DNA of 64,000 nucleotides, taken from Tenericutes bacterium HGW-Tenericutes-2. GTDB taxonomy: Bacteria; Bacillota_I; Bacilli_A; Acholeplasmatales; Acholeplasmataceae. Of this stretch, positions 49,629 through 57,428 are shown piece by piece (within the stretch, counting starts at the first letter, position 1; every line of letters begins with the position of its first letter). The stretch covers positions 62,001-126,000 of the forward strand of contig PGXL01000006.1 in the NCBI GenBank assembly GCA_002839095.1. The letters run 5' to 3'. The translations under genes and the position numbers were made by a program. Under the pieces are notes generated by a model. The model searched no databases. It was not told the DNA's origin and saw only the letters and a list, made by a program, of their open reading frames with translations.

Positions 49629-50301
49629 AATTACATTTATCCAAGAGTTAGAAAAAGGATTAAAAAAAATAGGTGTTAAGGATTATATTGACATCATCAA
49701 GGATTATGAAGTGCATTTTGATAATGAACTAAAAAAAGGAAAATCAGAAGAAGAAATAGCTAAAGAATTAGGGAGTATTCCAGATATATTAAGTGACTTT
49801 CAAGTCGATGAAAAGCCAGTTGTTGTTCAACAAAGAGCGAATCCTGCTACGATTATTCTTAATGATACATTTGGAATTTTAGGTTTATTTACCTTATATA
49901 TGCTGAATCTTGTTTTTATCAGTGCTTCAATTATATGTTTGGTTTTAGGTTTATATCTAATGACTTCAATGGATATATTTAGTTTCGTTCCATTATTGGT
50001 ATTTCCATTTTCATTGTTTGCTGGTTTGACTACGCTCACCTTATCTGTTTTCTTGTTTTTCGTATCCATTCAGACCTTTGAATCACTCAATGAAAAAACA
50101 AGAAAATTAATAAATTGGAATTTATTGGTTATAAAGGGTGAAGCTAAGGAATTAGTCAAGGCGAAGCAATCAAAGCTTATTTCAATTCTAACTAAGTTCA
50201 GCGGAATCATATTGATTATACTCATTATTATTTCCTATATTGTTGGCGTTATGATCACAAAAGAGGCTGAATTCTGGCATTATTGGAATTGGTTTGCTTA
50301 A
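49621..50301 (+). CDS. HAAS/DUF1700-domain membrane protein
   Basis: A 226-residue protein. Residues 1-70 form the HAAS helical domain ('FIQELEKGLKKIGVKDYIDIIKDYEVHFDNELKKGKSEEEIAKELG'), which binds partners such as PadR-like regulators. Four transmembrane spans follow (about residues 85-115, 117-150, 190-215). It is the usual partner of a PadR regulator and is thought to link membrane state to transcription. GGAGGAT precedes the ATG. Confidence 0.88.
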   Translation: MNKITFIQELEKGLKKIGVKDYIDIIKDYEVHFDNELKKGKSEEEIAKELGSIPDILSDFQVDEKPVVVQQRANPATIILNDTFGILGLFTLYMLNLVFISASIICLVLGLYLMTSMDIFSFVPLLVFPFSLFAGLTTLTLSVFLFFVSIQTFESLNEKTRKLINWNLLVIKGEAKELVKAKQSKLISILTKFSGIILIILIIISYIVGVMITKEAEFWHYWNWFA

Positions 50302-50386
50302 AAATAAACAAAGCAGTGCATCACATTCAATGATTCAAATAACTAGTGTTAAACTGATGGTGAAAACCATACTAAGGAGTTAGAAA

Positions 50387-51624
50387 ATGGATAAATTCAA
50401 TGAAGCTTTACAAAAAACTATGGATTATTTGAGTTCTGATGACGCAAAAATCAGTTTAAAAAGAGACGTATACTGGCCTAAATGGGATTCCACCTGGTGG
50501 CATCTCCTCCTACTTCATGAACTCGGTTTAATTAAAGAAGCCCCAAAGGATTTAATGGAGCTATTTGCTGATGTGGTAAACACCAATGTGATTCATTTCT
50601 TCCCAGTAACTGAAGAAGAATTACCAAAGGATACAGATCCTTACCGCCAGATCCTATGCTTTTGTGCGCAGGGTGTCTTTACCAAATGCTTTATGATTAT
50701 GGAATTGATGTCGATCAAAAAATACCTTGGCTAAGAGCATGGTTTACCAAGTATCAGCTACCAGATGGTGGCTATAATTGTAATGAAGATGCTTATACAA
50801 AGGAAGTTAAGAAAAGCTCAATTACATCGACTCTACCTATCGTAGAATCTTTAATGCTTTTTGATAAGGATCAAATGACTGAATCTGAATCTGATGCATT
50901 ATATAAAGCAGCTGATTATATAGTCCTTCACAAGCTATTTAGAAAAGAATCTGATCTTTCAATCATGGACCCTAGCTTTATCGATATTAGATTCCCAAGG
51001 TTTTATGACTATGATTTTTTACGAGGCTTTACATTTTTATATAATTACCGAGAAAAATATGGATACAACTTCCCCGATTCATTGACTGATGAAGTTGAAG
51101 AATTAGTCAATCAAAATTTATCTGAACAAGTCATTACCTTAAAAGGTACAACATTTAAGGAAAGAAGCTATAATCCAACAGATGATGGAAAATGGGAGCT
51201 TGGTCAAGCTTCCTATTTCGATTTAATGAAGCTAATGATGGAGCCCAATCATCAATCACTAGTTTTAACGACAGAATGGGAAAAAATGAAACCTAAGTAT
51301 TTAAAGGTTATCAAATCCTATGAAAGAAGCACAAGTCATCCGATTCAGCTTTCTAGAGGTGAACAGGTAACAGTTCTTAAAAAGGATTTACCAAAGGGGT
51401 GGTTTCTTGCAAGAAAGAGTGATGGAGAAGAAGGTTGGGCACCACTTAAGATTTTATATGGTTCTACCATTACCCAAAACTATGATGCGACCGAGCTATC
51501 AGTAGATAAAAATGATATTTTAAAGGTTTACTATGAGGAAACAGGATGGTATTGGTGTAAGAATCAAGATGGACTTAGTGGGTTTGTTCCTAAGGAAAAC
51601 ATTGAAATGGAAAAGCTTTTTTGA
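50387..51624 (+). pseudogene. Frameshifted gene: helical toroid-like protein with two SH3-like domains
   Basis: Two frames together make one protein of about 410 residues. The first (50387-50734) gives 'WDSTWWHLLLLHELGLIKEAP' and 'DTDPYRQILC'. The second (50656-51624), one base back, continues with 'LLCAGCLYQMLYDYGIDVD', 'LPDGGYNCNEDAY' and 'SSITSTLPIVESL', the QDGGW-like repeats of prenyltransferase/squalene-cyclase toroids. It ends in two SH3-like repeats ('IQLSRGEQVTVLKKDLPKGWFLARK' and 'LSVDKNDILKVYYEETGWYWCKN'). The join is near CTATGCTTTTGTGC at 50655-50668. Sequencing error or true decay cannot be told apart. Confidence 0.75.
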
Positions 51625-51632
51625 TAATCGAT

Positions 51633-51674
51633 AAGAACTTTACGTGTTTAATCATGTTTAGTTCTTTTTTTATC
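51633..51674 (+). terminator. Terminator after the frameshifted gene
   Basis: AAGAACT (51633-51639) pairs with AGTTCTT (51660-51666) across a 20-base loop with some inner pairing, followed by TTTTT. Confidence 0.72.
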
Positions 51675-51781
51675 TTTAACTAGAGTTCATGACTGATTAG
51701 ACTCGTTCACATTTTGTTCAATATTAAATGATATATTCAAAGTATAGGCTGAAACTTGTTGATCATAGAAGAGGAATAATT

Positions 51782-52708
51782 ATGGGTAAAAGAGAAATAT
51801 TTACAAATATCATCAAAAGAATCTTTATGGTTATTCTATCCTTTTTAATCTTTAGTTTGATTCTAACTTCAATCGAAAACGTCAATGTGCAAAAAGAAAT
51901 TCAAGAATTCAAAAATCGAGCTATATTTGAATCAGAAGTAGTTGTTACGTTACAAAACGGGGTTGAAGAGACTAGAAGATATTATAAGGTGCCTAGAGTA
52001 TATGATTATGAAATCAGCGATACTGGAAGTGTTTTTTATGGATCAAATTCAAATGAGAGAGAATACTTGGGGCAAAAAGGAGACATATTTGTTACACAAA
52101 AATCTCCATTTCCAACAGTACCTTTTGTTCACCAAATCATGACATTTTATTTCGGCGGTCATGCAGCTATTAACAATGGGGATAATCAATTTATTGAATC
52201 AACAGGATTTCCTAGACCAGGTGAAAGTATCATTGATATCATTAGATACCAAGGTGATGAGAATCACAATTTTAGTGTCGGAGTAAGTACAAGTTCTAAA
52301 AACTATTGGCTAGACCCTCAATTTAGGTCTTATCAAGATAAAGACTATCCTGCTTATGGAAACTATTACCGGAAAGAGTTTATTAGCTTAAGAGTAAAAA
52401 ATATCACTGAAGATCAAATCAATTCAGCTGTTTCTTATGCAGAGGAACAGTTCAATAAAAAAGCACTATATAATTTTCTATTTATTTTTGATAAAGAAAA
52501 AAAGTTTTATTGCACAGATTTAGTAAGTCGTGCATATCAAAGCGCACTACTAGACATTAGAGATCAAAACGCATTCTCAAGGTCATTAAATGATGATCGA
52601 TTTATTACAACTGTCAATGATATCGTGCTTTCTAAAGATACATATATCTCGATATATGTGGAAATAATTGATAATATACCACATATCTATTACCTTGAAA
52701 ATTTATGA
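51782..52708 (+). CDS. Membrane-anchored YiiX/NlpC-P60-like cysteine hydrolase
   Basis: A protein of about 308 residues with one N-terminal transmembrane segment ('IFMVILSFLIFSLILTSIE', about residues 13-31), so the rest is probably outside the membrane. The core has 'FYFGGHAAINNGDNQFIEST' (catalytic-type His) and 'KKFYCTDLVSRAYQSA' (Cys), the permuted papain-like pattern of YiiX/YebB proteins (PF05708-like). Such enzymes may act on lipids or amide bonds and need not require peptidoglycan. The ATG at 51782 follows AAGAGGAA by 6 bases; the longer ATG at 51728 is unsupported. Confidence 0.78.
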   Translation: MGKREIFTNIIKRIFMVILSFLIFSLILTSIENVNVQKEIQEFKNRAIFESEVVVTLQNGVEETRRYYKVPRVYDYEISDTGSVFYGSNSNEREYLGQKGDIFVTQKSPFPTVPFVHQIMTFYFGGHAAINNGDNQFIESTGFPRPGESIIDIIRYQGDENHNFSVGVSTSSKNYWLDPQFRSYQDKDYPAYGNYYRKEFISLRVKNITEDQINSAVSYAEEQFNKKALYNFLFIFDKEKKFYCTDLVSRAYQSALLDIRDQNAFSRSLNDDRFITTVNDIVLSKDTYISIYVEIIDNIPHIYYLENL

Positions 52709-52714
52709 AAAGAG

Positions 52715-52770
52715 TTGACAAACTAGTTATATCGATGTAGAATAAAAATGCCCCCCCAACCAGGGGGTAT
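52715..52770 (+). promoter_or_regulatory. Copper operon promoter and CsoR operator
   Basis: TTGACA (52715-52720) and TAGAAT (52738-52743) are 17 bp apart. ATGCCCCCCCAACCAGGGGGTAT (52749-52771 region) is a C-tract/G-tract inverted repeat directly downstream, the form of site bound by CsoR. The csoR start is at 52792. Confidence 0.88.
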
Positions 52771-52791
52771 AAAAACATTGGAGGTTTTATA

Positions 52792-53055
52792 ATGAATCAC
52801 GAGAATAAAGAAGCACTGAATTTACTTAAAACTGCAAAGGGTCAAATCGAAGCAGTCATACGAATGACTGAAGATCAAAGATACTGTATTGACATTTCTA
52901 CTCAAATTCAAGCAATTCAATCACTTCTTAAAAAAGCGAATTTGACTATCTTGAAGAATCACTTAAATACATGCGTCATCGAATCTATCAATGATGGTTC
53001 ATCTACAGATAAAATAGATGAAATTATGATGCTGTTAGACAAATATATAAAATAG
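52792..53055 (+). CDS. csoR: Copper-sensing repressor CsoR
   Basis: An 87-residue, all-helical CsoR-family repressor. The Cu(I) ligands follow the Cys-His-Cys pattern: Cys in 'DQRYCIDISTQI' (about residue 36), then His and Cys in 'NHLNTCV' (about residues 61 and 65). 'LKTAKGQIEAVIRM' matches the N-terminal DNA-contact helix. Cu(I) binding should release it from the G/C-tract site just upstream. GGAGG lies 8 bases before the ATG. It is the first gene of the copper operon. Confidence 0.95.
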   Translation: MNHENKEALNLLKTAKGQIEAVIRMTEDQRYCIDISTQIQAIQSLLKKANLTILKNHLNTCVIESINDGSSTDKIDEIMMLLDKYIK

Positions 53056-53069
53056 AAAGAAGGTTAAGT

Positions 53070-55127
53070 ATGAAAGAAAAACATCAACATAACCACGATC
53101 ATCATGATCATCATATGAATCATGATACAAATCAAAGTCAGACACAAAATCATAATCAACATAAAGAAAATCATCATGACCATTCTAGTCATCATAAAAT
53201 AATGATTATTGATTTTAAGAAAAGATTAATTGTAACATCTATTTTAACTATTCCAATTCTTTTACTATCACCAATGATTCAAATGTGGTTCAATTTCACT
53301 TTGAATATTCCTTATTCGATATATATATTATTTGTATTATCCACGATTGTCTTCCTTTATGGAGGATATCCTTTTCTAAAAGGTGCAATCGATGAAATTA
53401 AAGAAAAAAACATAGGTATGATGACCCTAATCGCAATGGCGATTAGTGTAGCCTACCTATTTAGTTCACTCACAGTATTTGGTTTAGAGGGAAGTGATTT
53501 CTTCTGGGAATTAGCAACTTTAATTTTAATTATGCTACTTGGGCATATTATTGAAATGAAATCGATTATTAATGCTTCCAGTGCGCTAAGTGCATTAATT
53601 GAATTGATGCCCCATGAAGCACATTTAATCGATGGTGGTGAGATTAAGGATATTCATTTATCTAATTTAAAGAGTAATGACTTAGTTTTGATTAAACCAG
53701 GTGAAAAAATACCTGCAGATGGAATTATCAAAAAAGGTGAAGGTCATGTCAATGAATCCATGCTAACTGGAGAATCTAAGCCTTTAAGAAAAAAAGTTGG
53801 GCAAGAATTAATTGCTGGGTCGATTAATGGCGATAGTTCATTTGAGTTAGAAGTTAAGCATGTTGGAGATGATACCTACCTATCAAAGATTATTAAGTTA
53901 GTAGATGACGCACAAAATGCGAAATCAAAAACTCAAAATCTCGCTGAAAAAACAGCTAAAGCACTAACATATGTTGCACTAATTGTCGGATTCGTCACTT
54001 TTGCAGTATGGTCTTTTTTGACAGGTGATTATACCTTTGCATTAGCACGCATGGCTACCGTTATGGTTATCGCTTGTCCACATGCTTTAGGTTTAGCAAC
54101 GCCACTAGTCGTTGCTCACTCCACGGCATTATCAGCTCAAAATGGATTGCTAATTAAAAAAAGAACTCCATTTGAACAATCTGGAAAAATAACAACTGTT
54201 GTATTTGATAAAACAGGTACGCTTACTTATGGTAACTTTGGTGTTAATTTTGTTCAAGTTTTAGATGATACTTATAGTAAAGATGAAATAATCATCTTAG
54301 CTGCATCTATAGAACAAAACTCAGAGCATCCAATTGCAAGAGGAATTGTTGAAGAAGCAGAAAAGTTGGATCAGAAACTATACAAGGTTGATAACTTTCA
54401 GGCAATCAAAGGTAAGGGTGTAGAAGGAAATGTCAATCAGAAGAAAATTGAAATTGTTAGTGGAAAAGAAATAGAAAATCGAAATATTGATTTACCTAAA
54501 GATTTACCAAGTCATGAAATATCAACCAATGTATTCATGTTAATCGATGAAAAACTGATTGCAGTCATTGGATTAAGCGATCAAATCAGAGAAACATCAT
54601 TTGAAGCAATTCAAGCTTTAAAATCGATGGGCATTGAAACATGGATGCTAACTGGTGATAATGAAAAAACTGCGAAAGAAGTTGCACAAACTCTAGAGCT
54701 AGATGGATATTTTTCTGAAGTATTGCCACATGAAAAACAAGAAAAAATTAAAGAACTTCAAGAAAAAGGTCATTACGTCGCAATGGCTGGGGATGGGGTC
54801 AATGACGCACCAGCACTAGCTCAGGCAAATGTAGGTATTGCTATTGGCTCAGGAACAGACGTTGCTGCTGAAACTGCGGATATCGTCTTAGTCAATAGCA
54901 ACCCAAATGATGTTGTCAAGCTTATTCATTTAGGAAAAGCAACTCATAAAAAAATGATTGAAAATCTAATTTGGGCAACCGGATATAATGTGATTGCTAT
55001 CCCACTTGCGGCTGGTGTTTTAGCATCAATAGGTATTATTTTATCACCTGCAATAGGTGCTGTATTTATGTCATTATCAACTGTGATTGTTGCAATCAAT
55101 GCAAAGCTGCTTAAAATCAAGCAATAG
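53070..55127 (+). CDS. copB: CopB-type copper/silver P1B-ATPase
   Basis: A 685-residue heavy-metal P-type ATPase. The first 48 residues are extremely His-rich ('HNHDHHDHHMNHD'), replacing the usual metal-binding HMA domains. The membrane metal site is 'VIACPHALGLATPL' (CPH, the CopB mark, not CPC). 'DKTGTLTYG' holds the phosphorylated Asp, 'SEHPIARGI' is the nucleotide-domain HP motif and 'MAGDGVNDAPALAQA' is the hinge. It exports copper or silver. AGAAGG precedes the ATG, 14 bases after csoR. Confidence 0.95.
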   Translation: MKEKHQHNHDHHDHHMNHDTNQSQTQNHNQHKENHHDHSSHHKIMIIDFKKRLIVTSILTIPILLLSPMIQMWFNFTLNIPYSIYILFVLSTIVFLYGGYPFLKGAIDEIKEKNIGMMTLIAMAISVAYLFSSLTVFGLEGSDFFWELATLILIMLLGHIIEMKSIINASSALSALIELMPHEAHLIDGGEIKDIHLSNLKSNDLVLIKPGEKIPADGIIKKGEGHVNESMLTGESKPLRKKVGQELIAGSINGDSSFELEVKHVGDDTYLSKIIKLVDDAQNAKSKTQNLAEKTAKALTYVALIVGFVTFAVWSFLTGDYTFALARMATVMVIACPHALGLATPLVVAHSTALSAQNGLLIKKRTPFEQSGKITTVVFDKTGTLTYGNFGVNFVQVLDDTYSKDEIIILAASIEQNSEHPIARGIVEEAEKLDQKLYKVDNFQAIKGKGVEGNVNQKKIEIVSGKEIENRNIDLPKDLPSHEISTNVFMLIDEKLIAVIGLSDQIRETSFEAIQALKSMGIETWMLTGDNEKTAKEVAQTLELDGYFSEVLPHEKQEKIKELQEKGHYVAMAGDGVNDAPALAQANVGIAIGSGTDVAAETADIVLVNSNPNDVVKLIHLGKATHKKMIENLIWATGYNVIAIPLAAGVLASIGIILSPAIGAVFMSLSTVIVAINAKLLKIKQ

Positions 55128-55140
55128 GAAAGAGGTATAT

Positions 55141-55374
55141 ATGAAAAGTTATCAATTAATTGTTAGAATACCAGAAATACATTGTGTTGGGTGTCTAAAT
55201 AGAATTAAGAATGCACTCATTAGTCATGGTGCAAATCATGTTGATATTGATTTATCGACACATATTGGAAAAGTCAATTTTGAAGGTGAAGAAATTGATT
55301 CACAGGGCTATATTGATTCAATAGATAATACTGGTTATTCGGTTGAGCTATTAACTATAATTTCACTTGATTAA
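55141..55374 (+). CDS. CopZ-like HMA copper chaperone
   Basis: A 77-residue ferredoxin-fold protein with the Cu(I)-binding loop 'EIHCVGCLNRI' (CxxC at about residues 15-18). HMA proteins carry copper to the ATPase or to the sensor. The CopB-type pump encoded before it has no HMA domain of its own, so this separate chaperone could supply that function. GAAAGAGG lies 6 bases before the ATG at 55141; an upstream in-frame start at 55087 would overlap copB and is unlikely. Confidence 0.85.
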   Translation: MKSYQLIVRIPEIHCVGCLNRIKNALISHGANHVDIDLSTHIGKVNFEGEEIDSQGYIDSIDNTGYSVELLTIISLD

Positions 55375-55440
55375 AATAAATGTTTTTTCATTCATGATTG
55401 GTTCACATTTGTTGACTATAATACAGGTGGGTGATAAAAA

Positions 55441-55761
55441 ATGAAAAATAAAACATGGATTACAGGTATTACAATTATTGCATTACTATTGATTGTATTT
55501 GCTGTTTTAGGAATGATCGGATATTACTATTTGGATTGGGATTGGTATCCAGCATATGGGCATATGGGATTTATGATGCCATTCGGTTTCATTTTTATGA
55601 TATTATTTTGGATTGGTGTAGCAGCAGTTTTCATACATTTCTTTGAGCTAAGAGACACTTCAAAAAAAAATAATGCAAAAAAGATTCTAGACGAGCGATT
55701 GAGCAAAGGCGAAATTAGCATCGAGGAATATGAACGTATTCTAAATATAATAAAGGAGTAA
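55441..55761 (+). CDS. Two-span SHOCT-domain membrane protein
   Basis: A 106-residue protein with two transmembrane helices ('TGITIIALLLIVFAVLGMIGYYY' and 'GFIFMILFWIGVAAVFIHFF') separated by an aromatic, Met- and His-containing loop ('DWDWYPAYGHMGFMMPFG'). The C-terminus is a SHOCT hairpin ('AKKILDERLSKGEISIEEYERI'). Small SHOCT membrane proteins are common beside copper pumps. The Met/His/Trp-rich loop may face the outside and bind copper. GGTGGGTGA precedes the ATG, and a TATAAT at 55417 suggests an additional internal promoter. Confidence 0.8.
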   Translation: MKNKTWITGITIIALLLIVFAVLGMIGYYYLDWDWYPAYGHMGFMMPFGFIFMILFWIGVAAVFIHFFELRDTSKKNNAKKILDERLSKGEISIEEYERILNIIKE

Positions 55762-55765
55762 ATAC

Positions 55766-56110
55766 ATGAGAAAATTATTAGTTATTTTAATTATTGGCTT
55801 TGTATTTGTAGGACTTGGATCTTTTGCAGTCTATGCACAATCCCCAAGAAATACAGAATATCAAGGATATATGATGGGTGGTAGTACAAGTTGTCATCGT
55901 TACAACGAGAACTACTCCTATGAGTGGTATTATCTTCACTTATCTGAAGACAATCAAAATTTATTGGATCTAATGTATCTTGAAGAAGTTACACAATATG
56001 ATTTGGAAATATTAACCACACTAGAAAAAAGTGAACTGATTAAAGAAATTAAAGAAAGATTGATTGAATACATCATTGATGAAGATTTAGTCGAATATGG
56101 GAGACGATGA
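55766..56110 (+). CDS. Exported small protein of the copper operon, unknown function
   Basis: A 114-residue protein with a classical signal peptide ('KLLVILIIGFVFVGLGSFAVYAQ', cleavage probably after AYA). The mature part starts with a Tyr/Met/Gly/Ser stretch containing one Cys-His pair ('GYMMGGSTSCHRYNE'), which may bind metal, and ends in a charged helical region. I do not recognise a family. It lies 4 bases after the SHOCT gene, overlaps the CueP gene by 4 bases, and has AAAGGAG before the ATG. Confidence 0.7.
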   Translation: MRKLLVILIIGFVFVGLGSFAVYAQSPRNTEYQGYMMGGSTSCHRYNENYSYEWYYLHLSEDNQNLLDLMYLEEVTQYDLEILTTLEKSELIKEIKERLIEYIIDEDLVEYGRR

Positions 56111-56658
56111 GAAAACATATCATAGTAATCATAACAGTGGTTGTTACCATTTCCTTAATTACATTTTTAATTATAAATGCTAATAACCAAACATTTTTAG
56201 AAAAAGAAGGTCTTGATGGACTTTCTACAGTTCAAATGGTTGAAAAGCTTGAAGCTAAAACAATAGACCCTAATCGTTTTAATGCTAGTATAACCGCTAG
56301 TTTACTAACGATTATGACTAAAGATGCAGTTTATACATTTGATGTACCAGATGATTTGTTCTATCTTTCGATTGCACCATATCTAAGTCAAACACATCCT
56401 TGTGGAACGCACAGTCTTGTAACTTGTAGAGGAGAATTGAAAAACAAGTCATTCTATATTTTAGTTAAAGATGATGAAGGAAACACAATCTATGATCAAA
56501 CTGTTAAAAGCGGTAGTAATGGCTTTGCAGGAATATGGTTACCAAGAAATATAAAGGGTACGATTTATGTTGAGTATGAAAATTATAACGCAATGACTGA
56601 AATCGAGACTTATGATAATTCAAATACTTGTTTAACGACGATGAAGTTAACCGAATAA
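56107..56658 (+). CDS. CueP-family extracytoplasmic copper-binding protein
   Basis: A 183-residue protein with an N-terminal membrane segment ('IIVIITVVVTISLITFLII') and the features of CueP. 'YLSQTHPCGTHSLVTCRGEL' (about residues 91-110) has the paired cysteines and histidines. 'GSNGFAGIWLPRNIKGTIYVEYEN' and a terminal 'NTCLTTMKL' cysteine follow. In Salmonella, CueP holds copper in the periplasm and supplies it to superoxide dismutase. Here it would be tethered to the outside of a cell that seems to have one membrane. It overlaps the previous gene as ATGA. Confidence 0.88.
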   Translation: MRKHIIVIITVVVTISLITFLIINANNQTFLEKEGLDGLSTVQMVEKLEAKTIDPNRFNASITASLLTIMTKDAVYTFDVPDDLFYLSIAPYLSQTHPCGTHSLVTCRGELKNKSFYILVKDDEGNTIYDQTVKSGSNGFAGIWLPRNIKGTIYVEYENYNAMTEIETYDNSNTCLTTMKLTE

Positions 56659-56677
56659 ATTAATGTTATCCATAGAT

Positions 56678-56707
56678 AAGCATTATCGTTAAGATGGTGC
56701 TTTTTCT
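56678..56707 (+). terminator. Terminator of the copper operon
   Basis: AAGCATTATC (56678-56687) pairs with GATGGTGCTT (56693-56702) with two G-T pairs and a 5-base loop, followed by TTTTT. The two-component genes that follow have their own TATAAT at 56717-56722. Confidence 0.8.
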
Positions 56708-56744
56708 GTAATTGAGTATAATAGAACTGAAAGAAGTGATGATA

Positions 56745-57428
56745 ATGAGAATTCTTGTTATTGAAGACCATAAAAAAATTAATGATTTAATAACCTTATA
56801 TTCTAGACAAGATAAGCATGAAGTTGTTCAAGCTTATTCTGCAGAGGAAGCGAAATCAATATTAATCGATCAATTGTTCGATATTATAATTACTGATTTA
56901 ATGTTACCTGGTATACAAGGTGAAGATTTTATTAAATACGTAAGAAAAAATAGCGATGTTTATATCATTGTCTTATCTGCTAAAACAGAAATAAAGCACA
57001 AAATAGATGTAATATCACTAGGAGCAGACGATTATTTAACTAAACCTTTTTCTGTTGAAGAGCTTATGGCGAAATTAAAGAATCTTGAAAAAAGATTAAA
57101 GATATTTTCACCGTTAAAATATTCATTTAACCAAGGAGATTTAGTAATTAATTCTGAAGGAAGACAAGTTTTTTATAAGGATATTGAAATAGAATTAACA
57201 AGAAATGAGTATGAATTATTGTACTATCTTGCTATCAATAGAAATCGAGTCTTTTCAAGAGATGATATATTTCAATTCCTTTTTAAGGACAGTGACGCAT
57301 TCGATAGAGTGATAGATGCATATATTAAAAACATTAGAAGAAAACTGAATGACCATCCGAAAAACCCTAGATTCATTAAAACTTTTTATGGAGCAGGGTA
57401 CCAATTCATAGGAGTCCAAGATGAGTAA
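56745..57428 (+). CDS. OmpR/PhoB-family response regulator
   Basis: A 227-residue regulator. The receiver domain has 'ILVIEDHKKIND' (acidic pair), the phosphorylated Asp in 'IIITDLMLPGIQGED' (about residue 51), and Lys in 'DDYLTKPFSVEELMAKL'. The C-terminal winged helix is of OmpR type ('ELTRNEYELLYYLAINRNRVFSRDDIF...DAYIKNIRRKL'). The ATG at 56745 has AAGAAGTGAT upstream; the longer ATG at 56712 overlaps the promoter. It overlaps the histidine kinase gene by 8 bases. Its closeness to the copper operon suggests, but does not prove, a role in envelope or copper stress. Confidence 0.93.
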   Translation: MRILVIEDHKKINDLITLYSRQDKHEVVQAYSAEEAKSILIDQLFDIIITDLMLPGIQGEDFIKYVRKNSDVYIIVLSAKTEIKHKIDVISLGADDYLTKPFSVEELMAKLKNLEKRLKIFSPLKYSFNQGDLVINSEGRQVFYKDIEIELTRNEYELLYYLAINRNRVFSRDDIFQFLFKDSDAFDRVIDAYIKNIRRKLNDHPKNPRFIKTFYGAGYQFIGVQDE

